Below are positions 7,317 through 15,346 of a stretch of DNA of 41,686 bases, piece after piece. A program made the translations under genes and the position numbers. The stretch is from positions 1 through 41,686 of the forward strand of contig CAMWUJ010000023.1 in NCBI GenBank assembly GCA_947177405.1, given 5' to 3'. Positions within the stretch are counted from its first letter, which is position 1. Each line of letters starts with the position of its first letter. The notes below the pieces were generated by a model. That model had not been told where the DNA came from. It was given only the letters and a program-made list of their open reading frames with translations, and did not search any database. This DNA comes from an uncultured Porphyromonadaceae bacterium. GTDB lineage: Bacteria > Bacteroidota > Bacteroidia > Bacteroidales > Muribaculaceae.

Positions 7317-7934
7317 CTAATGAAACTTTACTATTTTTGCTTTGGGAGAACAAATCGTTACATTATCAGGAACATCCTCTACCACAATGGCATTAGCTCC
7401 GATATTGACATTATTACCTACAGATATGGGCCCTATTACTATTGCTCCGACTCCTATTCTGACATTATTTCCTATAATAGGATTCCCATGTTCAGTCCAA
7501 CCTATAGTTGCTCTTTGATTAATCCATAAGTTTTCACCAATGGATTTAGCATTTATATCTGTTGCAGTACCATGTTGTATTACTAATCCGCCTCCGATAT
7601 TAGAGGATTTAGTGGCCATATTAAAGGGCCTTTCTTTTGGTAGCAGCCATTGGATTAACCCGCTAATTACTCCTAATCTTAAATAATATATGTTACGGAA
7701 GCATTTTTCCGTGGCAAGTAGAACAATTAGCTTGGGAATGATTTGCGAGTGACTGTTATCGTGGAAAATAACTGTCCAATTTCGTAAAATGTCTTGATGT
7801 AATTTAATTTTATCTTTTTTCTTTATTATAAAGAGACTCCATGAAATTAAGACAATTGGGAGGATGTTGCGAATAAACAATATGGTATTTCTAAATCCAT
7901 ATTTACCTATGAGACAGTTTAATAATATTTTCAT
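7317..7934 (-). CDS. Serine acetyltransferase-like hexapeptide O-acetyltransferase
   Basis: A 205-residue protein with a helical, partly hydrophobic N-terminal half and a left-handed parallel beta-helix from about residue 110, seen as hexapeptide repeats (IGGGLVI, IGNNVRIGVGAIVIG, ISVGNNVNIGANAIVVED). The closest fold is CysE, but placement in a glycan locus and the divergent N-terminus suggest an acetyl-CoA-dependent sugar acetyltransferase rather than cysteine synthesis. The catalytic histidine is probably that of VIQHGTATDI. It lies 148 nt after the WecG-like gene with no full-match promoter between, so it is likely read from the promoter at 8940-8970. The gene is very AT-rich. Confidence 0.75.
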   Translation of the reverse strand: MKILLNCLIGKYGFRNTILFIRNILPIVLISWSLFIIKKKDKIKLHQDILRNWTVIFHDNSHSQIIPKLIVLLATEKCFRNIYYLRLGVISGLIQWLLPKERPFNMATKSSNIGGGLVIQHGTATDINAKSIGENLWINQRATIGWTEHGNPIIGNNVRIGVGAIVIGPISVGNNVNIGANAIVVEDVPDNVTICSPKAKIVKFH

Positions 7935-8082
7935 TCGAAAAACATTTCGTTGTGAAGCGTTGAAAAATCAGCATTTCGAGTTCATAAATTAATGTCATGG
8001 AGACATGACAGGAGAGGAAGGAGAAATAATCTATTGTGATGATTGGGATTGGGACGAGGAAAAGATTGAGAACGGATGGGGA
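7935..8082. other. Purine-rich spacer with a short dyad
   Basis: Between the WecG-like and acetyltransferase genes lies a stretch strongly purine-rich on the plus strand (about 8011-8090). A perfect 7-bp inverted repeat TGTCATG/CATGACA with a 4-nt loop sits at 7993-8010. A 34-residue plus-strand frame (8005-8109) opens in the dyad but overlaps the WecG-like stop and has no support as a gene. Confidence 0.4.
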
Positions 8083-8811
8083 TTATTTCTTAGACAATTT
8101 TGTTTTTAGAGAATCAAGAGTGAATAAGATTGGAAATTCAAGTAGGATATAATAAAGGCGCTTGAACAGCCCTCTCTCTTTATATAATCGATAGAAGGCA
8201 CGGAGATTATATTTATTAATCCATTCCGGATAATAATTTATACCTTTCGAGGTCTGATGCAGGAATCCGCCGCAAGTAAAAGCGATTCCCTGATACCCTG
8301 CCTTCTTCAGGTCGAGGGCGAAATTCTCCTGGAGGGCCATCCCCATTCCAATAATTGTGAAATCGGGATTTGTTTGAAGAATTTGTTGGATTGTGTCATG
8401 ACGCTCCTCTTCAGTTTGAAAATAACCGTTGCGGAAACCAATTATATTCATTCCTGGGTAATTTGAACGGATTTGCTTTACGGTCTCTTCAATTTCCTCT
8501 TGGCGAGCGCCAACAAAAAAAATAGTTTCGTCATTCTGATTTAGACGATTGAAAAGATCGGGAGCCATTCCTGTCATATCGAAACTGAGGCGAGGAATTT
8601 TATGCCCCCAAAACCAACCTATAAATTTGACCATCAAGATTCCATCTACAAAGAGGCCATCCATATCATTATAAAGGTCACTGTTGTTTCTTACCAAATG
8701 ATATGAATAGGGATTTACACAGGTATGAATCCTCCCTTTCTCCGAAAAGGTAGCATCCGGATATCTTTGTGCAGATCGGACAATAGCATCAACGAAATCT
8801 TTGTTGTTCAT
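8083..8811 (-). CDS. WecG/TagA/CpsF family glycosyltransferase (GT26)
   Basis: Members add the second sugar (ManNAc, ManNAcA or glucose) to an undecaprenyl-diphosphate-linked sugar on the cytoplasmic face of the membrane. The 242 residues show the family pattern: VNPYSYHLV near residue 33, FVDGILMVKFIGW near 54 with the conserved aspartate, RLSFDMTGMAPDLF near 75, then FFVGARQEEIEE and the C-terminal GMGMALQENF and FTCGGFLHQTSKG (family VGxGxPxQE and GVGxxFD equivalents). The residual C-terminal basic helix may bind the membrane. Its promoter is predicted just upstream (8940-8970), separating it from the long operon. Its presence implies a wecA- or wbaP-like first enzyme elsewhere. Confidence 0.88.
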   Translation of the reverse strand: MNNKDFVDAIVRSAQRYPDATFSEKGRIHTCVNPYSYHLVRNNSDLYNDMDGLFVDGILMVKFIGWFWGHKIPRLSFDMTGMAPDLFNRLNQNDETIFFVGARQEEIEETVKQIRSNYPGMNIIGFRNGYFQTEEERHDTIQQILQTNPDFTIIGMGMALQENFALDLKKAGYQGIAFTCGGFLHQTSKGINYYPEWINKYNLRAFYRLYKERGLFKRLYYILLEFPILFTLDSLKTKLSKK

Positions 8812-8939
8812 TCAGTTTGTTGCTGTCGGAGACAGGGATTACATCTTAGACGGTAAAAAATAATAATATTGAATTGCAAAATTAGGGATTGTCTTTGAAC
8901 GCTATATAAGCAGGCATGTCCCACGAAGCAATTTGAATT

Positions 8940-8970
8940 CAAAGTTAATAAAAAAAATAAGAGCTACAAA
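8940..8970 (-). promoter_or_regulatory. Predicted internal promoter for the WecG-like gene
   Basis: Minus-strand TTTG (8970-8967), 19 bp, TAACTTTG (8947-8940), full match. Start near 8933, giving a leader of about 120 nt. It lies in the 227-bp gap that splits the last two genes from the rest of the polysaccharide operon. A second -7-like match (TAATTTTG, complement of 8877-8884) has no paired upstream box. A 6-bp dyad TTATCA/TGATAA is at 8985-8999. Confidence 0.6.
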
Positions 8971-9038
8971 ATTGAATGAGGAAATTATCACATTGATAAA
9001 GTGGACCCGGCAAAATATTGCGGTATGACAAATCATGG

Positions 9039-10052
9039 CTAAGAGTTATCCCCGGAATTTATCAGACTACTAAAAAAATCCACATATTTTTTTTTAAATA
9101 GTTTAAAATTAAATGTGTTGAATTTATTTCTACTCTTGACTCCTAATTCTTTTACAGTTTCAGGTGAAAGAGAGTTGAGGGAATTTAGTTTGTCGGTAAG
9201 TTCATCCCAGGAATCCACTATGTATCCATTTACATTGTCTTCAACTATTTCGCAGTTTCCTCCCACATTATTACATATGATAGGAGTCCCGGTCATAGTG
9301 GATTCAATAAGGGCAATGGAAAGGCCCTCATGTTTAGAGAAAAGCATCGTGAAGTCTGAATCGCGCATAAGGTGAGGGATATCTTCACGAAATCCCAATA
9401 CCTGAAACTGATTGTCGTCCCTGCATTTCTCTTTCAGCTCCTTTAAAAGAGGTCCTGTGCCGGCAAATATAATTTTTATCTCCGGATTAAGTTTACCTCG
9501 GAGATGGTCCACTATTTCCAGTTGACGTTTCACTTCCGTCACTCCGGCCGGATATAAAATAGTGATTTTCCCCGGATTAAATGTTCGTTCTTTAGGAATA
9601 TATTTATACTCTCTTACGCAGTTATGAATCTTATTAATATTATCAAGGGGAACTTTAAAATATTCAGTTAGATTCTTAATCCCTGAGTCGGATATGGCAA
9701 TTATATTTTTAGGGAATAGAGATAATTTACGTTTACCATAAAGCAAATTATGATGGACATATATATAATCAATATCCAACCACGGAATTCGAGAAAGCAC
9801 CCACATAAAAGGAAGCAGGATCCTTTGATGGATAATAACAACGGAATGTCTTAATATTAGAGGATTCTTTAGTCTTCTATATTCAGTTTTCTTAATATTG
9901 AGATTAGGATGCAGCCGTTTAAAAGGGATAGTACCGATAATAAGGGGATTGAAATCCTCTTTCAAAGCTTCATGGATATCCATCACCACTCGTTGGATTC
10001 CTGTGACCCGATAGAGGTCAGTGTTCAATTGAAATATCTTTTTGGGACGCAT
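9039..10052 (-). CDS. Glycosyltransferase family 4 (GT-B fold)
   Basis: A 337-residue retaining glycosyltransferase of the cytoplasmic polysaccharide assembly line. The C-terminal nucleotide-sugar-binding half is clear: ITILYPAGVTEVKRQLEIVD, IIFAGTGPLLKELKEK, VLGFREDIPHLMRDSDFTML, then SKHEGLSIALIESTMTGTPI, the EX7E-type region with catalytic and nucleotide-contacting glutamates. The N-terminal acceptor half is divergent, as usual. I use the ATG at 10052 (MRPKKIFQLN), since the longer frame opens with TTG. It starts 22 nt after the stop of the acetyltransferase gene. The sugar transferred is unknown. Confidence 0.88.
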   Translation of the reverse strand: MRPKKIFQLNTDLYRVTGIQRVVMDIHEALKEDFNPLIIGTIPFKRLHPNLNIKKTEYRRLKNPLILRHSVVIIHQRILLPFMWVLSRIPWLDIDYIYVHHNLLYGKRKLSLFPKNIIAISDSGIKNLTEYFKVPLDNINKIHNCVREYKYIPKERTFNPGKITILYPAGVTEVKRQLEIVDHLRGKLNPEIKIIFAGTGPLLKELKEKCRDDNQFQVLGFREDIPHLMRDSDFTMLFSKHEGLSIALIESTMTGTPIICNNVGGNCEIVEDNVNGYIVDSWDELTDKLNSLNSLSPETVKELGVKSRNKFNTFNFKLFKKKYVDFFSSLINSGDNS

Positions 10053-10074
10053 TGTCAATCGGGATAATAAGTGT

Positions 10075-10644
10075 TTATAGATTAGGTGAAGCAGATTTAA
10101 AACGAATTATTTTGGCAGGATTTCCTGCCACAACGCAATCAGAAGGTATATCCTTGGTTACCACCGAACCGGCTCCGATGGTTACATTGTCTCCTATTTT
10201 TACGGGATTCATGATCACAGTTCCTGCCCCTATATATACATTATCTCCAATATAGGAGTCTGATATATCGGCATCGGGATGTTTTTTCCCTATTAATACC
10301 ATAGGGAGAATAGTCAGGTTTTTACCTATTCTATTGATAGAATCAATTCTTCGGTAGCCATGATGGACAATATGGAGACCGGGCCCTACGCAATTAGGCA
10401 GGATAAAGAGCTGATGTTTGAGATTCATACGTCTCCATTTAAGGAAATGCCAGAGATAAAGGAATTTATCCCATGGTTTTTGTTTTTTATTAGTGTAGAA
10501 TTCCAGATACCTGAGATTTCGCACATACGCGTACATTGTGCCATTCTCGCTCCATGAGAACTTGGAAAGAAAGGGATATTGAAAATTGAATGTTTCCCGA
10601 TCCTGCTTAAGCCACTCTTTAAGAATCTTTCTGGTTGTTATCAT
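10075..10644 (-). CDS. Hexapeptide-repeat acetyltransferase (serine acetyltransferase-like)
   Basis: A 189-residue LbetaH-fold transferase. Repeats begin near residue 90 (GPGLHIVHHGYRRID, with the catalytic histidine candidates) and continue as IGDNVYIGAGTVIM, VKIGDNVTIGAGSVVTKDI, ending in the typical VVAGNPAKIIRFK cap. This capping sequence is standard for CysE and for polysaccharide O-acetyltransferases; operon position favours sugar acetylation. It lies 6 nt after the preceding glycosyltransferase stop. With the gene at 7317 and the acyltransferase-3 gene at 22718, three acylating enzymes flank or sit in the locus, so the glycan is probably heavily acylated. Confidence 0.82.
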   Translation of the reverse strand: MITTRKILKEWLKQDRETFNFQYPFLSKFSWSENGTMYAYVRNLRYLEFYTNKKQKPWDKFLYLWHFLKWRRMNLKHQLFILPNCVGPGLHIVHHGYRRIDSINRIGKNLTILPMVLIGKKHPDADISDSYIGDNVYIGAGTVIMNPVKIGDNVTIGAGSVVTKDIPSDCVVAGNPAKIIRFKSASPNL

Positions 10645-10650
10645 GTGTGC

Positions 10651-11811
10651 TTATGGATTATTCTTTTCTAATGTCGAATATATTTCGAGTAATCGTTCTC
10701 TCTGGGCTGTGTCTGAATATACAGTCTCATAAATGTGATGCATCAATGTTTTGATTGCCGATAATTGCTGATGATTTAGTGAAAATAAATTTTCGAGAAT
10801 ATGAGAAAGTGCTTTGCAATCCCCCGCTTTGAAAAGAAGGGTATAATCATCTCCTAAAATCTCTTTAAAGAATGTCACATCGGAAGCAATGGTCGGGGTT
10901 CTGAAGAAAGTGGACACTGAAAGGACTCCCGATTGTGTGGCAGAGAGATAAGGATATACCACAACAGCTGCATTACGGTATAAGGCAGCTATTTCCTTAT
11001 CATCTATATATCGGTTGATTGTCACAATCCGACTATCCGATTGTGAATATCCCAATTCTCCTTTCCCGGCAATCACTAATTTTACATCTTGAGGAAGATT
11101 GGCCGATATGAAGGCATCTATAAGGTTTTCAACTCCTTTATACGCTTCAATCCTTCCGAAAAAAAGTATATATCCTTTTTCACCCTTTAATTCCGGAACA
11201 CTTTCTCTGCCTCCAGCTATGTTGGGAGTGATAAGAGTAGGAAACTTCGCGTAGAAATGATTCTTTTCAGGATATTTTTCTTTTTGCAAAGTCATTTGTT
11301 CAAGACTGTTGGTGATCAAGGAGCTTGATGAGCGGATGCTTTTAAAAAGTCTTTTGTAGATGGATTTTATCCGCCATTCCTTAAAAAAAGATTTCTTCAC
11401 CTCATGCGGAAAAAGGTCATGGACAGTAAAAAGAAGGGTGAAATGCCTGTCAAGACTTTTTATCAGTCCATTATCAGTGCAGCCTGTTAAATCGTGAATT
11501 ATTGAGATTCCCTCCTCATTGCAATATTTTATGATCTCCTTTCTATAGGGAGATCGTTCTCTCCATATGGTCTCTATCAAAGTTCTGAACTTGTTGACAT
11601 GGGTATCGGTTTTAATCAATCCCTTGTCAAGAAGATCAGGGCGGATGTTATCATGATAGTATCTATCCGGTCCTTCAATGAGGAAAAACCTGATGTTGTC
11701 GCATGGTTTGAATGAATTGACGATGGAAACCACATATGGTCCCATTCCGGCATAGGAATGAAATGCCAATAACAAAACTGTCGGAGAAGAAACCGTTAAT
11801 TGTTGTGTCAT
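10651..11811 (-). CDS. Glycosyltransferase family 4 (GT-B fold)
   Basis: A 386-residue glycosyltransferase. The N-terminal half contains SYAGMGPYVVSIVNSF, the glycine-rich loop contacting the donor phosphate. The C-terminal half shows GYILFFGRIEAYKGVENLID, LVIAGKGELGYS, then IDDKEIAALYRNAAVVVYPY and SATQSGVLSVSTFFRTPTIA, where the usual second glutamate of the EX7E motif is absent (SATQSGVLS in place of the ExxGxxxxE form), a divergence seen in some polysaccharide-locus enzymes. Donor and acceptor unknown. It is packed between the acetyltransferase and the family 2 enzyme with gaps of 6 and 13 nt. Confidence 0.85.
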   Translation of the reverse strand: MTQQLTVSSPTVLLLAFHSYAGMGPYVVSIVNSFKPCDNIRFFLIEGPDRYYHDNIRPDLLDKGLIKTDTHVNKFRTLIETIWRERSPYRKEIIKYCNEEGISIIHDLTGCTDNGLIKSLDRHFTLLFTVHDLFPHEVKKSFFKEWRIKSIYKRLFKSIRSSSSLITNSLEQMTLQKEKYPEKNHFYAKFPTLITPNIAGGRESVPELKGEKGYILFFGRIEAYKGVENLIDAFISANLPQDVKLVIAGKGELGYSQSDSRIVTINRYIDDKEIAALYRNAAVVVYPYLSATQSGVLSVSTFFRTPTIASDVTFFKEILGDDYTLLFKAGDCKALSHILENLFSLNHQQLSAIKTLMHHIYETVYSDTAQRERLLEIYSTLEKNNP

Positions 11812-11824
11812 GTCATGTGTGGTT

Positions 11825-12715
11825 TTATCGTAGTTTGCAAAGATAATAAAAAAGAAGTGTCACCATATCTTTAATAGAAAGAAATTTATGATTTCTTTTT
11901 ATTTCCCCCAAGGGGAATTTTATATAATTGAATGAAAAGGGATAGGGAAGAAAGGGTTCTGGATTACATTTCATATAGCTTTTTATGAAAGCTATATTAT
12001 TTATTAAGGATTTCAATTTCCTGACAAGAATTGGTCGCGATACATCCGGAGTGATATTTTGATGGCTGGCCCTCCATATCACACCACAATTCTTGCCTTG
12101 AATGGTAATTATTCCCTTAGGATTGGAGGCAGCCATCTTTATCCAGGTTGTGAAATCGCTTCCCCAGGCAAGATCAAATGATTCAAAACCATTTACACGT
12201 TTATAAATATCTCTTGAAAAAATAAATTCTACTACGAATGAAGTCAGTTGTCCTCTAAATTTCATGTCGAGGTATTCACCTGCTGTTAATTGTTGGGGAA
12301 AGGGTGGGAAAGAAGTGATTTTTCCACCATTATGCTCATCCAGACAAGAAATATTAAAATGGAATAATTCTCCTTCAGGATTTTCTTCTAATGTGCCGTA
12401 AAAATGATGCACACATTCCGGCTCCATTAAATCATCATCGCTAAACAGCCATATATACTGCTCACCACGAGATAAATCGATGCATCTATGCCATTGTGCG
12501 GTGAGATTCTTGCCTCCTAAGTTGGTTTTGAATCTATGATATTTGATATCAATTCTATCATCATATTTTTCAATGATATCACGAAGATTGGAGGGAGAGG
12601 CATCGTCGCCTATATAGACGGTGAATCTCTTGTCGGTTTGAGAGGCGATGGAGTTGAGAGCGTCGTTAAGATAGGAAGGCTTATAAGCAGGGATGATGAT
12701 AGCAAGTTTGTTCAT
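11825..12715 (-). CDS. Glycosyltransferase family 2 (GT-A fold)
   Basis: A 296-residue inverting glycosyltransferase. The GT-A nucleotide-binding start is LAIIIPAYKPSYLNDALNSI, followed by FTVYIGDDASP with the first acidic motif, and WLFSDDDLMEPECV near residue 95, the DxD metal-binding equivalent. WGSDFTTWIKMA near 180 gives the acceptor-side catalytic acid. No membrane segment is evident, so it acts on the cytoplasmic face. It starts 28 nt after the Wzy-like stop. Sugar unknown. Confidence 0.87.
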   Translation of the reverse strand: MNKLAIIIPAYKPSYLNDALNSIASQTDKRFTVYIGDDASPSNLRDIIEKYDDRIDIKYHRFKTNLGGKNLTAQWHRCIDLSRGEQYIWLFSDDDLMEPECVHHFYGTLEENPEGELFHFNISCLDEHNGGKITSFPPFPQQLTAGEYLDMKFRGQLTSFVVEFIFSRDIYKRVNGFESFDLAWGSDFTTWIKMAASNPKGIITIQGKNCGVIWRASHQNITPDVSRPILVRKLKSLINNIAFIKSYMKCNPEPFLPYPFSFNYIKFPLGEIKRNHKFLSIKDMVTLLFYYLCKLR

Positions 12716-12743
12716 GATTCCATTTTTATTTCATTAATCGAAA

Positions 12744-14165
12744 TTAATCATTCTCAGAGGAAAGATTATCTATATTCCCGTTGTGGTCATTACCATTGAT
12801 GTTGATATCTCCTATATAGGCTTGTCTTGATTTAGGGCTATATTGTTCAGCATATTCCGTTTCCGCGGCAGATTTCATATAAATACCGGCAAAAATGAAA
12901 GTAATTATAGCACTTCCAAGTTCTCCTGTCATATTCCCATAGCAGATGAAGGCCACCAAAGTTGCGATTCCAAATGAAGCATCTAAATTGGAATATTTCT
13001 TTAGCTTGGAAAGATACCGAAATAGGAGTATATAGAAAATACAATAGGCAAGAATGCCAATAATCCCTCTTTCAAGGAGCATGCGCATCATGACCCCTTC
13101 GAGTCCCAGCAGATTTCGTGCTTTCCCATGGAGAGAATAAAGACCATCTCCATTCTTATTATATCCCAAGTCATTTTCGAAGAATCTATATCCTCGCCCC
13201 AACCAGATATTTTTACGGGCATAATCATATGTAGTGAGATATTGGAGCGTTCTATCTTTAAGGGTGCTACTACCGCCTTTTTCCATTTTAGCTTCCGGAT
13301 CAAACGCAGTCATGGTGACATCAACTGTTTTTTGAACTTTTGGTGAAAATGAATATGCCCCGATGATAGCTACGGCTCCCAATAAGATATACCATCCAAA
13401 TCGGATGAGAGAATAATGAAAGAAGAAGAAGATTGCTAAGGATACACATGAGGTGACCATGACGGTGCGGCAGCCACAAAAAAATATTCCGAAAATTGCG
13501 CATCCAAGAGCAATATAGAATCTTCGAGTATCTAACAGATGATTGAATTTTGCATACATCATGAAAAGAAGCAACATAAGTGAGGCATAGCCGTAGTCGA
13601 AAGGATAAATAAATAGAGATACTATACGTTGCCTACTTTCATGATTTATAAACTGTGAACCGTTCTCAGACAATGAAAACAGAGCCACAGGATCTGTGCG
13701 AGTTATCAAACTTATCACTCCTACCCCTGTGATTATAAGAAGAGATAAATAGGAGATGCTTACAAAACTGAATAAATCATTTTCCTTTTGAAAATAGACA
13801 AAAATATAGGCAATTACATAATATTTAGCAATCAAGTCATTGACAAGAAAGCCAAATACTGTTACGGGATTGTTAATGTGCGGACTGGTGAAAATATGGA
13901 TAATCGCCGCTGCAGTCATTATCCAAATAGTTGCAGGGAAAGGAGTGTTTCTAATATAAGAAAAAAATTCACGTGTATGTTTTAGCTCGGAAATAAAAAA
14001 GAATAGTATTACAATCTTTGATGCCGTTCCAAAACTAACGTATGAGAATGAGGCAAAATTAAGACAAAGTGTTGTAAATAGAATAATCTTCAATTTAGTT
14101 GCTCGGGGAGCAAAGAATGTGTAGAGACCTAAAAATAGGACTATAAGTGAAATTATTAGTTGCAT
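12744..14165 (-). CDS. O-antigen/capsule polymerase (Wzy-like), membrane protein
   Basis: A 473-residue integral membrane protein with 10-12 hydrophobic helices and one long periplasmic loop around residues 265-345 (FSPKVQKTVDVTMTAFDPEA through RFFENDLGYNKNGDG), the architecture of Wzy polymerases and WaaL-type ligases. In the Wzx/Wzy pathway it joins flipped repeat units on the periplasmic face; being the only such gene in the operon it is most likely Wzy. I prefer the ATG at 14165 (MQLIISLIVLFLGLY), as the longer frame begins with TTG inside the stop region of the preceding gene. The soluble C-terminal tail is asparagine-rich (GDININGNDHNGNIDN), an oddity of low complexity. Confidence 0.8.
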   Translation of the reverse strand: MQLIISLIVLFLGLYTFFAPRATKLKIILFTTLCLNFASFSYVSFGTASKIVILFFFISELKHTREFFSYIRNTPFPATIWIMTAAAIIHIFTSPHINNPVTVFGFLVNDLIAKYYVIAYIFVYFQKENDLFSFVSISYLSLLIITGVGVISLITRTDPVALFSLSENGSQFINHESRQRIVSLFIYPFDYGYASLMLLLFMMYAKFNHLLDTRRFYIALGCAIFGIFFCGCRTVMVTSCVSLAIFFFFHYSLIRFGWYILLGAVAIIGAYSFSPKVQKTVDVTMTAFDPEAKMEKGGSSTLKDRTLQYLTTYDYARKNIWLGRGYRFFENDLGYNKNGDGLYSLHGKARNLLGLEGVMMRMLLERGIIGILAYCIFYILLFRYLSKLKKYSNLDASFGIATLVAFICYGNMTGELGSAIITFIFAGIYMKSAAETEYAEQYSPKSRQAYIGDININGNDHNGNIDNLSSEND

Positions 14166-14211
14166 TTCGATTGAATGATAAATTGATAGAGTTGAAGGGA
14201 GAGAGTTGGAA

Positions 14212-15336
14212 TTAATGAATATCAAATTTATTCAAAGATTCAGTAAGAAACCCAATCGATTTTTCTCTAAGGAGCTTTAATTGTTTATCAATTAAATCCC
14301 AGTTAATTTTATTAAAGAGGGGAAGAGTATTTGATGAAAGAGATTCTTCCGTTATTATGCGGTCGGAAAGCTCAAGTTTATGGAGGAGGTCGTTCATCCT
14401 TGCGTCCTTATCGCCATTGATGCAAATAAATTCTTTGTGCAAAAGAATAGCAAATACAATAAGATGGAACGATGTGCCAATCACCCATTGTGCCTCGGCT
14501 ATTTCCTTAAGAAATTCGGAGGGACCTAAAGGATAATGCATATTGTTTGCTCGCTCCGGAAAATATCCCATATCCTGTTTTAAGGGTAGATTGAGTATTT
14601 TCGCTATTTTACGAGCAATCTCTAATAAATCAGGATGTGTTCCGGGAGTGTAATAGTAAATGTATTCCTCCCTTTTATTAAGCTGTGGGAATTTATTATT
14701 GAAAAGGGGATGATATTGGTCAGCTTTGAGAAGAAGTGTAGGATCAAGTGCGACCACTATATCGTCTCTTGTAGTGATACGACTTAGATATTTCGAGGCA
14801 GATTCCTCCCTGACGCTTATAGCTGCCAATATGTTGAAATCCACCTTATTTATATATGGAGAAAGCGATGCAGGGTCGGGTCCCATCGAAGCAGCATAGG
14901 ATATTAATCCTTTTTGGGTAGATAATCCATGGCCAAAATAGATGTCACAATGATCCATTGCAGATTGATTCCATATCTGGTCGCTGCCTAATATGATAAC
15001 ATCGTAATTTGTGCAGACACTTTTTACACTTGCCGGGTTGGTATGTATTTTTGATAGATTCAAGAAAGAATATGCAAACTCTTCAAAACGGCGTTTGGCA
15101 GCAAATTTTCTAAACTCTTTTCCGTGGGATAAAAGTATCCTCTTTATGTCTGATAGAAGAGGGCGTGGTTTTAAAATGGAGAATGGAGTGCGATACATCA
15201 GCTTCTGAGAGTAAGGCCGGAAATCTATTATCTCTACGTCATGACCAAGATTTTGTACCACAGTTTGTAGGGCAAAGGCTTGCAACATAGAACCGTAATT
15301 ATATGCGGCATGAAATGTAAGAATTCCTATTCTCAT
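14212..15336 (-). CDS. Polysaccharide pyruvyl transferase family protein
   Basis: A 374-residue member of the CsaB/WcaK/EpsO family, which transfers pyruvate from phosphoenolpyruvate to hydroxyls of a sugar, giving acidic ketals. Visible marks: the start MRIGILTFHAAYNYGSMLQA, then NYDVIILGSDQIWNQ near residue 95, LISYAASMGPDP near 145, VREESASKYL near 185, and GTSFHLIVFAILLHKEFICI near 310, where the histidine is the conserved catalytic residue. The ATG at 15336 lies 10 nt after the stop of the Fe-S protein gene; a longer frame would overlap that gene. The pairing with an F420-hydrogenase-beta-like protein recurs in many Bacteroidota glycan loci. Confidence 0.88.
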   Translation of the reverse strand: MRIGILTFHAAYNYGSMLQAFALQTVVQNLGHDVEIIDFRPYSQKLMYRTPFSILKPRPLLSDIKRILLSHGKEFRKFAAKRRFEEFAYSFLNLSKIHTNPASVKSVCTNYDVIILGSDQIWNQSAMDHCDIYFGHGLSTQKGLISYAASMGPDPASLSPYINKVDFNILAAISVREESASKYLSRITTRDDIVVALDPTLLLKADQYHPLFNNKFPQLNKREEYIYYYTPGTHPDLLEIARKIAKILNLPLKQDMGYFPERANNMHYPLGPSEFLKEIAEAQWVIGTSFHLIVFAILLHKEFICINGDKDARMNDLLHKLELSDRIITEESLSSNTLPLFNKINWDLIDKQLKLLREKSIGFLTESLNKFDIH

Positions 15337-15346
15337 ATTGATACTT

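Noticed and set aside
7168..7353. 61-residue minus-strand open frame overlapping the acetyltransferase end
   Set aside because: It runs out of frame through both the transposase remnant and the acetyltransferase 3' end and resembles no family; best seen as a chance frame.
8005..8109. 34-residue plus-strand frame with acidic and tryptophan-rich sequence (CDDWDWDEEKIENGW)
   Set aside because: Lies antisense in a minus-strand locus, overlaps the WecG-like stop, and has no promoter; composition reflects the purine-rich spacer. Noted because the composition is odd.
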